Assembly (NCBI GenBank): GCA_021841865.1
Contig: JAKCDM010000019.1
Coordinates: 1-37,006, forward strand
Length of the DNA stretch: 37,006 bases
Reading direction: 5' to 3'
Source: Pseudomonadota bacterium
GTDB lineage: Bacteria; Pseudomonadota; Gammaproteobacteria; Burkholderiales; Burkholderiaceae_C
Shown: positions 10,277-20,235 of the stretch, piece by piece
Position numbering within the stretch: the first letter of the stretch is position 1
Layout: each line of letters opens with the position of its first letter
Made by a program: the position numbers and the translations under genes
The notes under the pieces: model-generated
The model's database searches: none
Seen by the model: the letters and a program-made list of their open reading frames with translations, nothing else
Told to the model about the DNA's origin: nothing

Positions 10277-12562
10277 TCAGAACGCGGTGCCGACGGTGAA
10301 CTGGAAGGTCTGCGTCTGGTCGCCGGGGCGGGTGCGCACCGGCTTGGCAAGACTGAACTTCAACGGGCCGATGGGTGAGATCCACGACACCGCGATACCC
10401 ACCGAGGCCCGCAGGTCGCTGAGCTGGATCTTCTGGTTCTCGCCCCACACATAGCCGCTGTCGAGGAAGGTCGACATGCGCAGGCTGCGGTCGGCGCCCG
10501 ACCCCGGGAACGGGAACTGGTACTCGATGTCACCGGCCAGCAGCTTGGCCCCGCCCAGCGCATTGCCCTGCGCGTCGTGCGGCCCCAGCGAGCTTTGCTG
10601 GAAGCCTCGCACCGACCCGATGCCCCCGGCGTACAGGTACTTGAACACCGGCAGCGGCTGGCCGTTGAGCCCGCGCGCGTAGCCCACCAGGCCGTTGACG
10701 GCGAGGTCGGTCAGACGGGTCACCGGGAAGAATTGCTCGTACTGGTAACTGACCCGCGCGTAGCGCAGGGTTCCGAAAGGGCTGTAGTCGCCGCTCAGGC
10801 GCTGGTAGCGACCGTCGGTGGGCACCAATGCGCTGTTGCGACTGTCGCGCTGCCAGCCGATGGTCAGCGGGTAGCCGGTCGAGGTCTGCCCGAATTCGTT
10901 CACGTAGGAAATGTACGCAGCCGGGGCTCCCGGAGACAGGTCCAGCGTGTACTGCTCGAGACCGACGCCGAAGAACACGCGGTCGAGTTCCGTGAAGGGA
11001 ACCCCGAACTGCACGCTCAGGCCCGGCGTGACGATCTTGTAATTGTTGCCCTGCGATGTGTAGGGTCGAATGGTGCGGTAATAGGCGCTGAGGGTTCGGC
11101 TGATTCCGTCCTGCGTGAAATAGGGATTCGTGCTGCTCAGCGCGAGGGTGCGGTAATAGCTGGAGGTATCGAGGCTCAGGCTCAGGTTGTTGCCGCTGCC
11201 GAACACGTTGTCCTGCGAGATCGACGCGTTGAACGACAGCTTGTTCGCGCTCGAGAAGCCCACGCCCAGGCCGAGCATTCCGGTGGGCTTTTCCTTGACC
11301 CGCATGTTCAGGTCGACCTCGTCGTCGGTCCCCGGGACTTCCTCGGTGCCCATTTGCACGTCCTGGAAGAAACCCAGGCGGTCCACGCGGTCGCGCGACA
11401 GCTTGATTCGATCGGCGTCGTACCAGGCATCCTCGAACTGGCGGAACTCGCGCCGGATCACCGTGTCGCTGGTGCGCGTGTTGCCACCGATGTTGATGCG
11501 GCGCACGTAGATGCGCCGCCCCGGGTCGGCGGTGATGGTGAAGAACGCCTGGTGATTCGCGCGGTCGATCTGCGGCTGCGGCTCGACGCGGGCGAACGCG
11601 TAGCCGTACACGCCGAACTTGTTGACCATCGCCTTGACGCTGTCGTTGAGCTTCTTGGCGCTGTAGGTGTCGCCGGGCTTGAGCTCGACCAGAGCGCGAA
11701 ACTGGTTGTCGAGGCCGAGGTAGTTGCCTTCGAGCTTGTAGCCCGACACGACGTACTTCCTGCCCTCGTGCACGTTGACGGTGATGGCGATCGAATCCTT
11801 GTCCGGCGACAGCGCGACCTGGGTCGACTCGATGCGGAAATCGAGGTAGCCGCGGTCGAGGTAGTACGAGCGCAGGGTTTCCAGGTCCGCGTTGAGCTTG
11901 GCGCGGGAATACTGGTCCGACTTGGTATACCAGCTCAGCCAACCTGGCGTGGACAACGAGAACAGGTCGAGCAGCGTGCCTTCGCTGAACACGTGGTTGC
12001 CGACCACTCGCAGCGAGCGGATCTTGGCGACCGCCCCTTCCTGCACGTTGAAGGTCACGTCGACGCGGTTGCGCTCGAGCGGCGTGACCGTGGTGGTCAC
12101 GGTCGCGCCGTAGTAGCCCTTGGCCAGGTATTGCTGCTTGAGCTCCTGCTCGGCGCGCTCGATCAGCGCCTGGTTGTACGGCTGCGCTTCACCGAGGCCC
12201 ACCTGCTTGAGCGCGGCCACCAGATTCTTCTTCGGGAACTCCTTCGTGCCGACGAAATCGACGTTGGCGATCACCGGGCGTTCCTGCACAACGACCGTGA
12301 CCACGTCCCCGGTGGTGCGGATGCTCACGTTCTTGAACAGCCCGGTGGCGAACAGCGCGCGAATCGCGGCGGCTCCGAGTTCCGGCGTGTACTGGTCGCC
12401 GATGCGAAACGGCAGGTAGGTGAACACCGTGCCCGGCTCGGTCCGCTGCAGGCCGTCGACACGGATGTCCTTGATGACGAAGGTATCGGCGGCGTAGGCC
12501 TGGGCGCAGGCCATGGCGACGACGGCCACGGCAGTACCCTGCAATGCGTGACGAAGCCTCAA
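10277..12562 (-). CDS. bamA: Outer-membrane protein assembly factor BamA
   Basis: A 761-residue Omp85 protein that inserts beta-barrels into the outer membrane. The signal peptide MRLRHALQGTAVAVVAMACA is cut near AYA-ADTF (residue 24). Five POTRA domains span about residues 25-420 (first strand FVIKDIRVDGLQRTEPG). The barrel follows, with the conserved VRGF motif of loop 6 in GGIGSVRGFQQSSLGP and the C-terminal phenylalanine (FTVGTAF) that marks an outer-membrane barrel. It stands 21 bases after rseP and before skp, the standard order. Confidence 0.98.
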   Translation of the reverse strand: MRLRHALQGTAVAVVAMACAQAYAADTFVIKDIRVDGLQRTEPGTVFTYLPFRIGDQYTPELGAAAIRALFATGLFKNVSIRTTGDVVTVVVQERPVIANVDFVGTKEFPKKNLVAALKQVGLGEAQPYNQALIERAEQELKQQYLAKGYYGATVTTTVTPLERNRVDVTFNVQEGAVAKIRSLRVVGNHVFSEGTLLDLFSLSTPGWLSWYTKSDQYSRAKLNADLETLRSYYLDRGYLDFRIESTQVALSPDKDSIAITVNVHEGRKYVVSGYKLEGNYLGLDNQFRALVELKPGDTYSAKKLNDSVKAMVNKFGVYGYAFARVEPQPQIDRANHQAFFTITADPGRRIYVRRINIGGNTRTSDTVIRREFRQFEDAWYDADRIKLSRDRVDRLGFFQDVQMGTEEVPGTDDEVDLNMRVKEKPTGMLGLGVGFSSANKLSFNASISQDNVFGSGNNLSLSLDTSSYYRTLALSSTNPYFTQDGISRTLSAYYRTIRPYTSQGNNYKIVTPGLSVQFGVPFTELDRVFFGVGLEQYTLDLSPGAPAAYISYVNEFGQTSTGYPLTIGWQRDSRNSALVPTDGRYQRLSGDYSPFGTLRYARVSYQYEQFFPVTRLTDLAVNGLVGYARGLNGQPLPVFKYLYAGGIGSVRGFQQSSLGPHDAQGNALGGAKLLAGDIEYQFPFPGSGADRSLRMSTFLDSGYVWGENQKIQLSDLRASVGIAVSWISPIGPLKFSLAKPVRTRPGDQTQTFQFTVGTAF

Positions 12563-12583
12563 ATTAACCTCGGCGTGGGTTTT

Positions 12584-13948
12584 TCAATGGAACGGCCCGA
12601 GCACACGGGCGATATCGTTGTACAAGGCCACCGCAATCATCAGTGCGATCAGAGCCAGACCGCCTTGCTGCAGCCGCTCCTGCACGCGTTGCGGGACCTT
12701 TCGGTGCGTCAGGATCTCGACCGCATAATACAAGAGATGCCCCCCATCCAAGACCGGTATGGGAAGCAGGTTGAGAACCCCCAGACTGAGGCTGACGACG
12801 GCCAGGAAGCTCAGGTACGGCGCCCAGCCCAGCGCGGCGCTGCGCCCGGCATAGTCGGCGATGGTCACCGGGCCGCTGAGTTCGTTCAACGACGCCTGCC
12901 CGATCACCATGCGCCCGAGGGTGCGCAGGCTGAGCGCGCTGAGCTCCCACGTGCGCCGAGCCCCCTGCTGCAACGCGGGCCACGGTGCCAGACGCACCAG
13001 GACCGTGGGCACGCGAGCATCGAGCAGCGCGCCGATGCGCCACTGCGCCACCCCGCGCGCACCGGGCTGCGCACGCGCTCGCACGACCACGTCGATTCGC
13101 CTGGCGCCGCGCTGGATGTGCAGGGTCAGCGCCTGCCCCCGCGATTGCGCGATGGCGCGAAGCAGCGCGTCGGCGTCGATCGGCTGCGGCCCCGGGGCCT
13201 GGGGCCCGGCCCCGAGCACCAGGTCGCCGGCACGCAAGCCGGCGAGCGCCGCTGCGTCCCCGGCGAGCACGCGCTCGATGCGCACCGGCGCCGGCTGCAG
13301 ACGCAGGCCGAAGCGGCGCAGGAAATCGGGCGATCCCGCGTCTGCGGAATCGGCACGGAAATCGAGTTGCAGGTCCTGCTCCCGCCCGGCTTCGCGAACG
13401 CGCAACTCGACGCGACGCCCGTCGAGCGCCGCCTGTTGCAGGCGCAACTGCAGTTGCGGCCACGACTGCACCGAACGCGTTTCGCCGGCGATGGTGGTGG
13501 CCAGCACGCGCTGGCCCGGGTGCACGCCGGCGGCGGCCGCGGGCGTGCCGGCCGGAGCCGCGCCGAGCAGCGGCAGCGGCTCGCGCACGCCGAGCATGCC
13601 GACCAGCGCGAACAGCAGCACGGCCAGCAGCAGGTTGGCGGCCGGCCCGGCCGCAACGATCCACGCCCTGCGCCAAGGCCCCTGGCGGTTGAAGGCGCGC
13701 GGCAGCTCGGCCGCGGCCACCGGCGCCTCGCGCTCGTCGAGCATGCGCACGAAACCGCCCAGCGGGACCGCAGCCAGCACGAATTCGGTCTGGTCGGCGC
13801 CGAAGCGCCGCCGCAGCAGTGCCGGTCCGAATCCGATGGAAAACTTCAGCACCTTCACGCGGCACGACAACGCGGCCAGGAAATGCCCGGATTCGTGTAC
13901 CGCGATGAGCAGCGCGAGGGCGAACAGGAAGGCCAGCAGGGTCAGCAT
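12584..13948 (-). CDS. rseP: Site-2 protease RseP
   Basis: A 454-residue intramembrane zinc metalloprotease that cuts anti-sigma factor RseA to release sigma-E under envelope stress. HESGH at residues 18-22 in the first membrane helix gives the zinc ligands and catalytic Glu; the third ligand is in the C-terminal helix in PVLDGGHLLYY. Two PDZ regions lie between (about 115-320). The start ATG has no clear Shine-Dalgarno; the 78 bases before it, back to the dxr stop, are not otherwise assigned. Confidence 0.95.
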   Translation of the reverse strand: MLTLLAFLFALALLIAVHESGHFLAALSCRVKVLKFSIGFGPALLRRRFGADQTEFVLAAVPLGGFVRMLDEREAPVAAAELPRAFNRQGPWRRAWIVAAGPAANLLLAVLLFALVGMLGVREPLPLLGAAPAGTPAAAAGVHPGQRVLATTIAGETRSVQSWPQLQLRLQQAALDGRRVELRVREAGREQDLQLDFRADSADAGSPDFLRRFGLRLQPAPVRIERVLAGDAAALAGLRAGDLVLGAGPQAPGPQPIDADALLRAIAQSRGQALTLHIQRGARRIDVVVRARAQPGARGVAQWRIGALLDARVPTVLVRLAPWPALQQGARRTWELSALSLRTLGRMVIGQASLNELSGPVTIADYAGRSAALGWAPYLSFLAVVSLSLGVLNLLPIPVLDGGHLLYYAVEILTHRKVPQRVQERLQQGGLALIALMIAVALYNDIARVLGPFH

Positions 13949-14026
13949 CGGCGATGGGACGGGAGTTCGGCGCAGGCGCGCCGGCCCTTCGCGGAGCCGC
14001 CGCGCGCAGCAGCCATTGTGCCCGGT

Positions 14027-15202
14027 TCAGCGCGCCACCGCGCGTACCTGGGTCGAAGCCTCGCGGCGCGCGCTTGCGTCGAGCTCGAGCAATGCGCCGA
14101 GTTCCTGCGCGTGGCTGTCGCCCAGGCGCTCGAGGGTCGATGCATTGACCCGATGGATGTCCGTGAAGCCCAGCGCGCCATCGAGGAAGGCCTGCACCGC
14201 CACCTCGTTGGCTGCGTTGAGCACCGCGCAGGCCCCGCTGGGCATGCGCAGCGCCGCGTAGGCCAGGCCCAGCCCGGGAAAGCGCGCGGCATCCGGGCGC
14301 TCGAATTCGAGTCGGCCGACCTGCGCCAGGTCCAGCCACGAGCTGCCCGAGGCCATGCGCCTGGGCCACGACAGGCCGTAGGCGATCGGCGTGCGCATGT
14401 CGGGGGCTCCGAGCTGCGCGACGACCGAGCCGTCGTGGTACGTGACCATCGAATGCACGATGCTTTGCGGATGGATCAGCACCCGGATGCGATCGGCCGG
14501 CATCGCGAACAGGTGGTGCGCCTCGATGACCTCCAGCGCCTTGTTCATCATGGTCGCCGAGTCGACCGAGATCTTGCGCCCCATGCTCCAGTTCGGGTGG
14601 GCGCAGGCCTGCTCGGGCGTGATGGTCGCCAGCTGCGCCGGATCGGTGCGCCGGAACGGTCCGCCCGACGCGGTCAACGTGATCTCGCGCACATCGCGCG
14701 CCCAGCATTCGCGCTGCTCGGGCAGGCTTTGCAGGATCGCGCTGTGCTCGCTGTCGATGGGCAGCAGCTCGCCACCGCCGTCGCGCATGGCCTGCATGAA
14801 CAGGTCGCCTGCGACGACCAGCGATTCCTTGTTGGCCAGCAGCACGCGCTTGCCGGCCCGCGCCGCGGCCAGCGCGGAGTCGAGCCCGGCGGCGCCGACG
14901 ATGGCCGCCATGACCATGTCGGTCTGCGGGGCCGCCGCCACCTGCACCAGCGCCTGCGCACCCGCCAGCACCTCGGTGCGGCAGCCGTGCCCGCGCAGCG
15001 AGCGCTCGAGGCGCGCGGCAGCCTGCGCGTCCTCCAGCACCGCGAACTCCGGCGAGAACTCCAGGCACTGCTCGAGCAGGCGGGAGTCGCTGGCGCGAGC
15101 CCCGAGCGCGAACACGTCGAAGTCGTCGCGGTGCAGGCGCAGCACCTCCAGCGTGCTGCAGCCGATGGAGCCGGTGCTTCCGAGAATGGTCAGACGTTTC
15201 AT
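14027..15202 (-). CDS. dxr: 1-deoxy-D-xylulose 5-phosphate reductoisomerase
   Basis: A 391-residue NADPH-dependent enzyme that makes 2-C-methyl-D-erythritol 4-phosphate, committed step of the non-mevalonate isoprenoid route. The Rossmann start is [20 protein letters not shown]. Further blocks are [12 protein letters not shown], the metal/substrate segment [17 protein letters not shown] and [20 protein letters not shown]. The ATG overlaps the cdsA stop (ATGA). Its product feeds UppS, encoded two genes upstream. Confidence 0.98.
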   Translation of the reverse strand: MKRLTILGSTGSIGCSTLEVLRLHRDDFDVFALGARASDSRLLEQCLEFSPEFAVLEDAQAAARLERSLRGHGCRTEVLAGAQALVQVAAAPQTDMVMAAIVGAAGLDSALAAARAGKRVLLANKESLVVAGDLFMQAMRDGGGELLPIDSEHSAILQSLPEQRECWARDVREITLTASGGPFRRTDPAQLATITPEQACAHPNWSMGRKISVDSATMMNKALEVIEAHHLFAMPADRIRVLIHPQSIVHSMVTYHDGSVVAQLGAPDMRTPIAYGLSWPRRMASGSSWLDLAQVGRLEFERPDAARFPGLGLAYAALRMPSGACAVLNAANEVAVQAFLDGALGFTDIHRVNASTLERLGDSHAQELGALLELDASARREASTQVRAVAR

Positions 15203-16020
15203 GGCACCAGCAACATGACCACCGGCAGCAGCGGAAGCAGCGCGTCGATGCGGTCCAGCACCCCGCCGTGCCCGGGCAGCAGTCCGCTGCTGTCCTTCAC
15301 GCCGGCGCGGCGCTTGAGCAGGGATTCGAACAGGTCCCCGGCCACCGTCAGCGCCGCAAGCAGCGCGCATGCCAGCAGCGCCGGGCCCAGCCCGTAGCGC
15401 GCGCCCAGGCGCGCGCCCAGGGTGTGTCGCAGCTCGGGAACCCGCGCGCACACCACGGTGTAGACCAGCACGCCGAACAGGCCGCAAAACGCGCCGGACA
15501 TCGTCTTGCCCGGACTGATGCGCGGCGCCAGCTTGCGCCCGCCGATCGCACGCCCGCCGAAATAGGCCGAGACATCGGCCACCCACGCCAGCATCAGCAC
15601 CGACACCAGGAACTGCACGCCCATGGCCCGGGCATGCCAAAGGGCCATCCACGCGGCGAACAGGATGACGAATCCGAGCAGGCACAGCACCACCGGAGCG
15701 CCGAACGCGCGCGGCAGGCTGGCGCGCGGCAGGCTGCCCAGCAGCAACGCGGCCCAGGCCAGTGCCGCCAGCGCGAAGCTGGCATCCGGGTCGACGCTGG
15801 CCAGCGGGGACAGCAGCACCCCGGCGACCGTCAGCAGCCACACGCCGGCCCAGGCCAGCGCGCGCGGACCGCGCATTCCGGCCAGGCGCGCCCACTCCCA
15901 CATGCCGGCGGATGCGAACACCGCGGCGGCCGCGCCGAAGGCGCGCGCGCCGGTGAAGGCCAGCAGCGGCAACAGCACGGCCAGCAACACGAAGGCGGTG
16001 ATCAGTCGGGTGCGCAGCAT
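15199..16020 (-). CDS. cdsA: Phosphatidate cytidylyltransferase
   Basis: A 273-residue polytopic inner-membrane enzyme making CDP-diacylglycerol, precursor of all phospholipids. About eight hydrophobic helices are visible. The C-terminal signature runs [28 protein letters not shown] in two parts: KR-x-KD and PGHGGxxDRxD. ATG 16020 ([13 protein letters not shown]) starts directly at the first helix; longer frames run into uppS. A small in-frame duplication, LPRAS followed by LPRAF, lies near residues 95-105. Confidence 0.95.
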   Translation of the reverse strand: MLRTRLITAFVLLAVLLPLLAFTGARAFGAAAAVFASAGMWEWARLAGMRGPRALAWAGVWLLTVAGVLLSPLASVDPDASFALAALAWAALLLGSLPRASLPRAFGAPVVLCLLGFVILFAAWMALWHARAMGVQFLVSVLMLAWVADVSAYFGGRAIGGRKLAPRISPGKTMSGAFCGLFGVLVYTVVCARVPELRHTLGARLGARYGLGPALLACALLAALTVAGDLFESLLKRRAGVKDSSGLLPGHGGVLDRIDALLPLLPVVMLLVP

Positions 16021-16039
16021 CGGGTTGCGCCGGCAGGCT

Positions 16040-16783
16040 TCAGGCCACTCGAAGCCCGGAGTCGTCGGATCCGGGCGGCACGCCGCCGAAGCGGCGTTCG
16101 CGGTGCGCGAAATCGGCCAGCGCGTCCGCGAGGGATTTTTCATCGAAATCCGGCCACAGCGTGCTCGTGAAATACAACTCGGTGTAGGCGAGCTGCCACA
16201 ACAGGAAGTTGCTGATGCGGTGGTCGCCTCCGGTGCGGATCAGCAGGTCCGGCTCGGGAATGTCGGCCAGGCACATGTGGCGTGCCAGGTTCTGCTCGCT
16301 CATCTCCAGCCCGGCGAGCTGCACCGCCCTCGCCGCCTGCGCGACATCCCAGCGCCCGCCGTAGTTCAGCGCCACGTTCAGGCGCAGACGCGGGTTGTCC
16401 ACCGGGGCCTGTTCCGCGCGCGTCATCAGCTCGCGCATCTGCTCGTGCAGCGGGCTGCGGTCGCCGATGAAGTGCAGCACCACGCCCTGCGCGGCGAGTT
16501 CCACCGTCTCGCGCTGCAGCGCCTGCAGGAACAGCTCCATCAGCGCGCCCACCTCGTCGGCCGGGCGCTGCCAGTTCTCCGACGAGAACGCGAAGACCGT
16601 CAGGTACTGCACGCCATGCTGCACGCAGCCGCGCACCAGGCGCTTGAGGGCGTCGGCGCCGAACTTGTGGCCGGCGGTGCGAGGCAGCAGCCGGCGCGTG
16701 GCCCAGCGGCCGTTGCCGTCCATCACCACGGCCACGTGACGCGGCACGACAGCGGGCTTGCGGGGGGATCGCTTGCTGGACAC
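16040..16783 (-). CDS. uppS: Undecaprenyl diphosphate synthase
   Basis: A 247-residue cis-prenyltransferase making the C55 lipid carrier for peptidoglycan and O-antigen. The family start RHVAVVMDGNGRWA contains the catalytic Asp (about residue 22); further blocks are TVFAFSSENWQRP, LRLNVALNYGGRWD and PDLLIRTGGDHRISNFLLWQ. No ATG lies before the first motif, so a GTG is needed: 16783 is chosen (19 bases after frr); GTGs nearer the motif and an opening up to 16852 inside frr are alternatives. Confidence 0.95.
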   Translation of the reverse strand: MSSKRSPRKPAVVPRHVAVVMDGNGRWATRRLLPRTAGHKFGADALKRLVRGCVQHGVQYLTVFAFSSENWQRPADEVGALMELFLQALQRETVELAAQGVVLHFIGDRSPLHEQMRELMTRAEQAPVDNPRLRLNVALNYGGRWDVAQAARAVQLAGLEMSEQNLARHMCLADIPEPDLLIRTGGDHRISNFLLWQLAYTELYFTSTLWPDFDEKSLADALADFAHRERRFGGVPPGSDDSGLRVA

Positions 16784-16802
16784 GTCAGGGGCTGCGGCTT
16801 GT

Positions 16803-17363
16803 TCAGACGGCCATGATCTCGGCTTCCTTCTGCGCGATGGCCTTCTCGACATCGGCGATGAAGCGGTCGGTGAGCTTCTGCACCTCTTCCTGCGCCCTGC
16901 GCTCGTCGTCCTCGGAGGCCTCCTTGGCCTTGACCAGGTCCTTGAGCTGCTGGTTGGCGTCGCGCCGCAGGTTGCGCACGGCGACCTTGGCGGCCTCGCC
17001 TTCCTGCTTGATGACCTTGACCAGGTCGCGTCGGCGCTCCTCGGTCAGCGCAGGCATCGGCACCCGGATCAGGTCGCCCTGGGTCATCGGGTTGAGCCCC
17101 AGGTCGGAATCGCGAATCGCCTTCTCCACGGCCTGCACCATCTTCTTCTCCCACGGCTGCACGCTGATCGTGCGCGCGTCGAGAAGATTGACGTTGGCCA
17201 CCTGGTTGATCGGCATCGGGCTGCCGTAGTAGTCGACCGTGATGTGGTCGAGCAGCCCCGCGTGCGCGCGGCCGGTGCGCACCTTGCTCAGGTCGGTGCG
17301 CAGGGCCTCAAGGGACTTGAGCATGCGCTGCTCGCAGTGTTTCTTGATGTCGGCGATGGTCAT
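16803..17363 (-). CDS. frr: Ribosome recycling factor
   Basis: A 186-residue RRF, the usual size, which with EF-G splits post-termination ribosomes. It starts [20 protein letters not shown] and includes [20 protein letters not shown], the [15 protein letters not shown] hinge block, and a C-terminal helix ending in KEAEIMAV. It follows pyrH by 23 bases. The order tsf-pyrH-frr-uppS is near-universal in proteobacteria. Confidence 0.98.
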   Translation of the reverse strand: MTIADIKKHCEQRMLKSLEALRTDLSKVRTGRAHAGLLDHITVDYYGSPMPINQVANVNLLDARTISVQPWEKKMVQAVEKAIRDSDLGLNPMTQGDLIRVPMPALTEERRRDLVKVIKQEGEAAKVAVRNLRRDANQQLKDLVKAKEASEDDERRAQEEVQKLTDRFIADVEKAIAQKEAEIMAV

Positions 17364-17386
17364 ATTGCGGACTCGGGTTGCATGGG

Positions 17387-18097
17387 TCAAAGGTGCACCA
17401 GGGTGCCCTCGGGCTCGCCCTGCACCACGCGCAGCAGCGCGCCGGGCTTGAAGATGCTGAACACGCGGATCGGCAGGCCCTGGTCGCGGCACAGCGCGAA
17501 CGCCGTGGCGTCCATCACCTGCAGGCGCTTGACGATGGCTTCGTCGAAGCTGATCTGCTCGTAGCGGGTGGCTTGCGGGTCGCGCGCCGGATCGGCGGTG
17601 TAGATGCCGTCCACCTTGGTCGCCTTGAGCATGACCTCGGCGCCGATCTCGGCGGCCCGCAACGCGGCCGCCGTGTCGGTGGTGAAGAAGGGGTTGCCGG
17701 TGCCTCCGGCGAAGATCACCGACTTGCCTTCCTCGAGATACTGCAGCGCCTTCGGGCGAACATAGGACTCGACCACCTGGTCGATGCTGATGGCCGACAT
17801 CACGCGCGCCACCAGCCCCGCATGGCGCATCGCGTCGGCCAGCGCCAGCGAGTTCATCACGGTCGCCAGCATGCCCATGTAGTCGGCCGTGGCGCGGTCC
17901 ATGCCGACGGCGCCTCCGGCGACTCCGCGGAAGATGTTCCCGCCGCCGATGACGACCGCCAGCTGCACGCCGCGGTGCACGACCTGGGCGATGTCCTCGA
18001 CCATCTTCATGATGGTCGAGCGGTTGATGCCGTAGGGGTCATCCCCCATCAATGCCTCGCCCGACAACTTGAGCAACACACGCTTGTAACCGCTCAT
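17387..18097 (-). CDS. pyrH: UMP kinase
   Basis: A 236-residue hexameric amino-acid-kinase-fold enzyme converting UMP to [23 protein letters not shown] is the N-terminal phosphate-binding strand; [14 protein letters not shown] and [20 protein letters not shown] are the nucleotide and UMP loops. ATG 18097 gives the canonical start; an upstream in-frame ATG (18145) would add 16 residues that do not fit the family. 66 bases separate it from tsf. Confidence 0.98.
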   Translation of the reverse strand: MSGYKRVLLKLSGEALMGDDPYGINRSTIMKMVEDIAQVVHRGVQLAVVIGGGNIFRGVAGGAVGMDRATADYMGMLATVMNSLALADAMRHAGLVARVMSAISIDQVVESYVRPKALQYLEEGKSVIFAGGTGNPFFTTDTAAALRAAEIGAEVMLKATKVDGIYTADPARDPQATRYEQISFDEAIVKRLQVMDATAFALCRDQGLPIRVFSIFKPGALLRVVQGEPEGTLVHL

Positions 18098-18163
18098 GCC
18101 TGGGTTCTCCGCGAGATGGGGCGAATCGATGGGGGACGTATGCAAGCGGCGCTGCGCAGGGCT

Positions 18164-19072
18164 TCAGGCACCGCGCGCGGCGGCCATCTGGGCAGCGACC
18201 TCGTCGGCGAAATTCTCCGACTTTTTCTCGATGCCCTCACCCACCACGTACAGCGTGAAGCCCAGCACGCGGGTCTTCGCCGCGGCCAGCATCTGCTCGA
18301 CCGTCTGCTTGTCGTTCTTCACGAAGGCCTGGTTGAACAGCGAGACCTCCTTGAGGTACTTCTGCACCGAGCCCTCGACGCGCTTGGCGACGATCTCGGG
18401 GGACTGCACCGGACGCCCCTCGGCGCGCGCCTTGTCGGCGTCCTCGGCGGCCTTCTGCGTGGCGATCGAGCGCTCGGTCTCGATCAGCGCGGCGGGCACG
18501 TCGGCGGACGACAGCGCCACCGGCTTCATCGCCGCCACGTGCATCGCGACGTCCTTGGCGGCCACCGGGTCGCCGTCGAACTCGACGACCACGCCGATGC
18601 GCGTGCCGTGCAGGTAGCTGGCCAGGCTGGCGCCCGACGCGAAGCGCTTGAAGCGGCGGATGGTCATGTTCTCGCCGATCTTGCCGATCAGCGTCGTGCG
18701 CTGCGCCTCGATGGAACTGCCGTCGACCTCGAGCGCCGACAGCGCGGCGACGTCGGCCGGGTCGCGCTCGGCGACAAGTCGCGCCAGCAGGTTGCCGAAA
18801 GCCAGGAAATCGTCGTTCTTGGCGACGAAATCGGTCTCGCAGTTGATTTCCACGATGGCGCCGGCGGTGCCGTCGATGTGCACCGCGACGATGCCCTCGG
18901 CGGTGACGCGCGCGGCGGCCTTGCTGGCCTTGCTGCCGAGCTTGACGCGCAGCAGTTCCTCGGCACGACCCATGTCGCCCTCGGCCTCGGTCAGCGCCTT
19001 CTTGCACTCCATCATCGGGGCGTCGGTCTTGGCGCGAAGTTCAGCGACCATGGATGCGGTGATTGCCGCCAT
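18164..19072 (-). CDS. tsf: Elongation factor Ts
   Basis: A 302-residue guanine-nucleotide exchange factor for EF-Tu. The N-terminal UBA-like domain [20 protein letters not shown] continues to [20 protein letters not shown]; the core holds the TDFVAKN block that contacts EF-Tu. Start ATG 19072 is backed by an AGGAG eight bases upstream. It is separated from rpsB by 117 bases containing a strong hairpin (19105-19126). Confidence 0.98.
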   Translation of the reverse strand: MAAITASMVAELRAKTDAPMMECKKALTEAEGDMGRAEELLRVKLGSKASKAAARVTAEGIVAVHIDGTAGAIVEINCETDFVAKNDDFLAFGNLLARLVAERDPADVAALSALEVDGSSIEAQRTTLIGKIGENMTIRRFKRFASGASLASYLHGTRIGVVVEFDGDPVAAKDVAMHVAAMKPVALSSADVPAALIETERSIATQKAAEDADKARAEGRPVQSPEIVAKRVEGSVQKYLKEVSLFNQAFVKNDKQTVEQMLAAAKTRVLGFTLYVVGEGIEKKSENFADEVAAQMAAARGA

Positions 19073-19104
19073 ATTGCACTCCTGATTCGATCCTGGATTG
19101 AACA

Positions 19105-19126
19105 AGGGGGCTGCGAACAGCCCCCT
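19105..19126 (-). terminator. Perfect 9-bp hairpin with UUCG loop between rpsB and tsf (attenuator-like)
   Basis: On the minus strand AGGGGGCUG and CAGCCCCCU pair perfectly over nine base pairs around a UUCG tetraloop, an especially stable combination. The following bases (UGUUCAAUCC) are not a real U tract, so complete intrinsic termination is unlikely. Partial termination or RNA 3'-end protection of the rpsB message is more plausible, making less tsf than rpsB. Confidence 0.65.
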
Positions 19127-19189
19127 GTGAAAACATTGCCCGGCTGCCGGAGCGGCCGGTTGCGGGAACCGTATGCCCGGACCCGGCTC

Positions 19190-19948
19190 TCAGGCCGCGG
19201 GCGGCTCGTCGGCGACCTCGACGAACTCGGCGCCCTCCTCGGAGGCGGTCTGCACGACCTCGCTCAGCGCGTCGTTGCGGCCCTCGAGGATGGCGTCGGC
19301 GATTCCGCGGCAGTACAGCGCGACGGCCTTGCCCGAGTCATCGTTGCCGGGAATGACGTGGTCGATGCCGATCGGCGAATGGTTGGTATCCACCACGCCG
19401 ATAATGGGAATACCCAGCATATGGGCCTCTTCCACGGCGATCTTGTGGTAGCCGACGTCGATCACGAACATCGCGTCCGGCAGCGCGTTCATGTCCTGGA
19501 TGCCGCCGATGGACTTCTCCAGCTTGGCAAGCTCACGCTGGAACATCAGCTGTTCCTTCTTGGTCATGTGCTCCAGCGCGCCTTCGGCGATCTGGGTCTG
19601 CATGTCCTTGAGTTTCTTGATCGAGCCCTTGACGGTCTTGAAGTTGGTGAGCATGCCGCCCAGCCAGCGCGAGTTCACGTAGGGCATGCCGCAGCGCTCG
19701 GCCTCGGCCTGCACGATCTCGCCGGCCTGACGCTTGGTGCCCACGAACAGGATCGTGCCGCGACGCGCCGCCATCTGGCGACCGTACTTGCAGGCGTCCT
19801 GGAACAGCGGCAACGTCTTCTCGAGGTTGACGATGTGGATCTTGTTGCGGTGCCCGAAAATGTAGGGCGCCATCTTCGGGTTCCAGAAACGGGTCTGGTG
19901 GCCGAAGTGCACGCCGGCCTCGAGCATTTCACGCATGGAAACGGACAT
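19190..19948 (-). CDS. rpsB: 30S ribosomal protein S2
   Basis: A 252-residue S2 protein. It begins [20 protein letters not shown] and has the family blocks [39 protein letters not shown] and [20 protein letters not shown]. The C-terminal tail is acidic ([16 protein letters not shown]). AGGA lies about nine bases before the ATG. First gene of the large minus-strand operon that extends to 4770. Confidence 0.98.
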   Translation of the reverse strand: MSVSMREMLEAGVHFGHQTRFWNPKMAPYIFGHRNKIHIVNLEKTLPLFQDACKYGRQMAARRGTILFVGTKRQAGEIVQAEAERCGMPYVNSRWLGGMLTNFKTVKGSIKKLKDMQTQIAEGALEHMTKKEQLMFQRELAKLEKSIGGIQDMNALPDAMFVIDVGYHKIAVEEAHMLGIPIIGVVDTNHSPIGIDHVIPGNDDSGKAVALYCRGIADAILEGRNDALSEVVQTASEEGAEFVEVADEPPAA

Positions 19949-20146
19949 CTCTGATTCCTAGGTTGGGTCTGAAAGACGGCCCCTCACCCGCGCGGTGCGG
20001 GGCATTTCGCCCTCACCCGCGCCGGGCACCTGGTCGGGCCGGTTCGCGAATTTCGCCGCGCTTTCGCATCGCCTCGAGGCTACCCCTTGAAGCTGATGCT
20101 GCGCCGCGGCGGCTTGCCGCAAGCCGAAAACGGCCTCCGACAAAAC
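19949..20146 (-). promoter_or_regulatory. Long rpsB mRNA leader with a 13-bp direct repeat
   Basis: From the predicted start site (about 20146) to the rpsB ATG the leader is about 198 nt. It holds two copies of GCGCGGGUGAGGG in the RNA (plus-strand 19981-19993 and 20010-20022), 29 bases apart, with complementary CCCCGC between them so that alternative GC-rich pairings are possible. In E. coli S2 represses its own operon through the rpsB leader; whether this leader does so is inference. Together with the promoter and the hairpin at 20236 this accounts for the 354-base gap between rpsB and the DUF3422 gene. Confidence 0.45.
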
Positions 20147-20152
20147 CTTGGC

Positions 20153-20158
20153 ATTATA
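20153..20158 (-). promoter_or_regulatory. Consensus -10 box of the rpsB operon
   Basis: The minus strand has a perfect TATAAT here, in an otherwise GC-rich region, correctly oriented toward rpsB. No good -35 hexamer is seen at 16-18 bases; the upstream bases are GC-rich. Likely main promoter of the rpsB-tsf-pyrH-frr transcript. Confidence 0.6.
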
Positions 20159-20235
20159 GACACGATCACGGCCCGGCCTCGCTGCCCTGCAGCATCGAAG
20201 TCGCCGCCGGCGGCAGGCGCTATGCTGCCGCCCCG

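Noticed and set aside
10577-15397. Very long plus-strand open frame (about 1600 codons) opposite bamA, rseP and dxr
   Set aside because: It is antisense to three well-recognised genes; its translation is rich in H, R, A, V and Q with no domain, as expected from codon bias in high-GC DNA.
15700-15740. 15-bp tandem duplication inside cdsA
   Set aside because: It only duplicates [10 protein letters not shown] in a loop between membrane helices and is in frame; too minor to report as a finding.
17378-19954. 858-codon plus-strand open frame opposite pyrH, tsf and rpsB
   Set aside because: Shadow of conserved essential genes; no domain or ribosome site.
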